Origin: Hybos culiciformis
Lineage: Eukaryota > Arthropoda > Insecta > Diptera > Hybotidae
Reading direction: 5' to 3'
DNA length: 64,000 nt
Assembly (NCBI GenBank): GCA_964007475.1
Contig: OZ023273.1
Location: forward strand, 85,633,712-85,697,711
A program made the translations under genes and the position numbers. The notes beneath the pieces were generated by a model, which saw only the letters and a program-made list of their open reading frames with translations, ran no database searches and was not told where the DNA came from. Positions 49,801-52,800 of the stretch are shown here, in pieces (the stretch's first letter is position 1; the number at the start of each line of letters is the position of its first letter).

Positions 49801-52800
49801 TCTTAAATAATTACAAATACTACATTCGACCGAAATTAGAATACAATTTGCATATATGGGCTGGTAAAAATGTAATGTAACCAAATTTCCTCCTTTTTAT
49901 AAAAAAAATTACACTAAATATAATATTACGCACGCAAAAAAAACTTAAGTTATAATGAATTTTATTTTGTTTATTCGAATAAAAAAATTGTTCAAAAACT
50001 AATTTAAAAAGTGTTTAACTTTTGTTACGTTATTCTCTTGGGGGGTCTTCGGAATTTTTTTCCAGGAACAAATTTATTATCTTTATGGACTGTATATCTT
50101 TGATTAGTTTGTATTTTGGCTGGTATTGAAAATTCTGTTTGTTTTCGACAATAAATAAAAAATACGTCTTGGTAGTTGAAAAATCATTAAAGAAATTAAA
50201 TTAAAAATTTAAAAAACCCCCGACATAAAATAATAAAAATAGTATGAACGTAAAAAGTTTAAACTAAACTACAGCCTTGAAATTATGACCCTACGTAAGT
50301 TCGTAAGAAATTTTTTGATTAAATGTTGTCGCGTCGGGGGATCGCTCTAATTATTAGTAATTAGAGCAATCCCCCGACGCGACAACATTTAATCAAAAAA
50401 TGTCTTACGTACTTACGTAGGGTCATAATTTCAAGGTTGTGGTTTATTTTGTTTATTTAAAACTTTTTACGTTCATACTTTTTTTATTATTTTTTGTCGG
50501 CGGATTTTTTAAATTTTTAATTTAATTTTTTATTTCATGCTTTTTATAGGGACTCCTTTACAAAAATGTAATTCGCCACTTTCTGGTGGCGGCCATCTTG
50601 GATTTGAATTTTGTTATAGTGTATAGTATTCTACTAGTCAAGCCCTTTCATTTTATAGCCGCATTGAGGGAGTTGTGAAAAAATATGTAATCACTCATTT
50701 TTTGGCGGCGGCCATCTTAGATTTGAAATTTGTTATAGTGTATCAAGGGTCGGCAACATACGGCCCGCGGGCCAGATACGGCCCATTTGGTGTTCTTTTT
50801 TGGCCCTCCAAGATTTTTATTGCCGCCTTGTTATTCGGCCTGATTTATTCTTCTAGGCCTTTTTATAATTTTTTAACTTTTTTACAGCAAAAAAAATTAA
50901 AACTATCAAAAATTCCATTCAGAACCTCATATTTATATAATTCAGCCTTTAAAAAAATTCTATTACAACTTTTTGCATTATTCAATAAATGTTGCATTAA
51001 AAATATTGTTTTCTCTAAATATTGATCGCCAAATTTTCTGAAGGGCTGCTATTGTTGTAGCATTACGAATTGTAAATTAAGTAAATGAAAGAATTAATCC
51101 CACAAAAAAATTGAAAAATCTGCATCTGGCCCAGTTGATGAAAGTCTTGCCGACGCTTGGTGTATAGTATTCTACTTGTCACGCTCTTTCATTTGATACC
51201 CATATTGAGGGAGTTGTGAAAAAATATGTAATCCGCCATTTTTTGGCGGCGGCCATTTGGGAAATTTGTTATAGTGTATACTTATAGTATTCTACTAGTC
51301 AAGCCCTTTCATATGATACCCATATTGGGGGAGCTGTGAAAAAATTTGTTATCTGCCATTTTGTGGCGGCGCCCCTTTTAAACCAATTTTCATCAATAGC
51401 TAAGAACACTCGCGACTAATTCACCTTTCAAACAAAAAAATAAAAAATTTGAAATCAGTTCATCCGTTTGGGAGCTACGATGCCACAGACAGACACACAC
51501 ACAGACACGTCAAACGCATAACATTTTAATTTTGTAATTTTCTAAAAATTGTTTGATTTCTAATTTTTACGCTAAATTCAAAAAGTAAATAATTAAAATA
51601 TAATACAAAAAAAATTTATAAAAAAACAAATTTTGCAGAACCATCTTTATTGTTAATAATTATTCAATTTTTATTATAATTTTTTTATTTTTATTTAATT
51701 TACTGTTATTCAGATTTTTATTGTTATTATTATTATTCATTTATCTCTTCACTCATTTTTTCTATTTTAGTGCATTTCGAAAATGTGACATTACAATCCT
51801 TGAAAATATTATTTAATACAACCGATCTTGTAAATTGGGCTCTGCAAATTGCACATGGTATGAGGTTTCTAGCTAATCTTAATATAATTCATGGAGATTT
51901 GGCATCAAGAAATTTATTATTAGACAATGGTCTTAATATAAAAATTTGTGATTTTGGCTTAGCAAAACGTATTTATCACAACGAAAATTATAAAAAGCTG
52001 AAAGGAAAACAACTACTTCCTTTAAAATGGTGTGCAATTGAAACTATAGAAGATCAAAAATTGTCTACAGAAGCAGATGTGTGGTCGTACGGTGTTTGCT
52101 TATGGGAATTATTTTCTTTGGGTAAAATTCCGTACGCAGAAATCGAAATCATTGATTTAGAATTTCTAGAAAAACTTCATAATGGTTATCGTTTGAGGAG
52201 ACCTCGGTTCTGCTGTAAAACTCTTTACAATTTGATGTTGGATTGTTGGAACTTAAATCCACTTGAGAGACCTACATTCCATCATTTACATCAGAAATTT
52301 GAAATTTTTCTTCAAAAGGGTTACATTGAGGTTAATATTATTCAATTTTTATTAGTTTGAAATATTATATATACGTCAAGTGGCGAATTAAACACCGTAT
52401 CGTAAGTCTGTTTTCATAATTTTTAAAGGAACCACAAAAACCTTACATTTCTGCTTTCGAAACATTTCTTTTGTAGCGTAGTCTAAAAATTATTTGTTAT
52501 TTCAAAGTAAAGGGTAAATATGAAAATAATTTTATTTATTTTGCTTAATGTGTTATAATGTAAATTGACCTAAATGTAGGTATATGTTGAAAGTGATAAA
52601 ATATGTTATATGTTTTTGATCCTTAGTCTTTAGCGGATCGATTTCTTTGATTAAATAAAAGATAATTTATATAATTTAATCTTACTAAAAGAAATTACAA
52701 AAAAAAAAATAAAGATAAAATAAAAAATTCGTCTTATTTGAAAAATTCGAACCTCTACCTTCAATAAATTTCTTTTTTCCTAAATAGAACTTAATATGCA

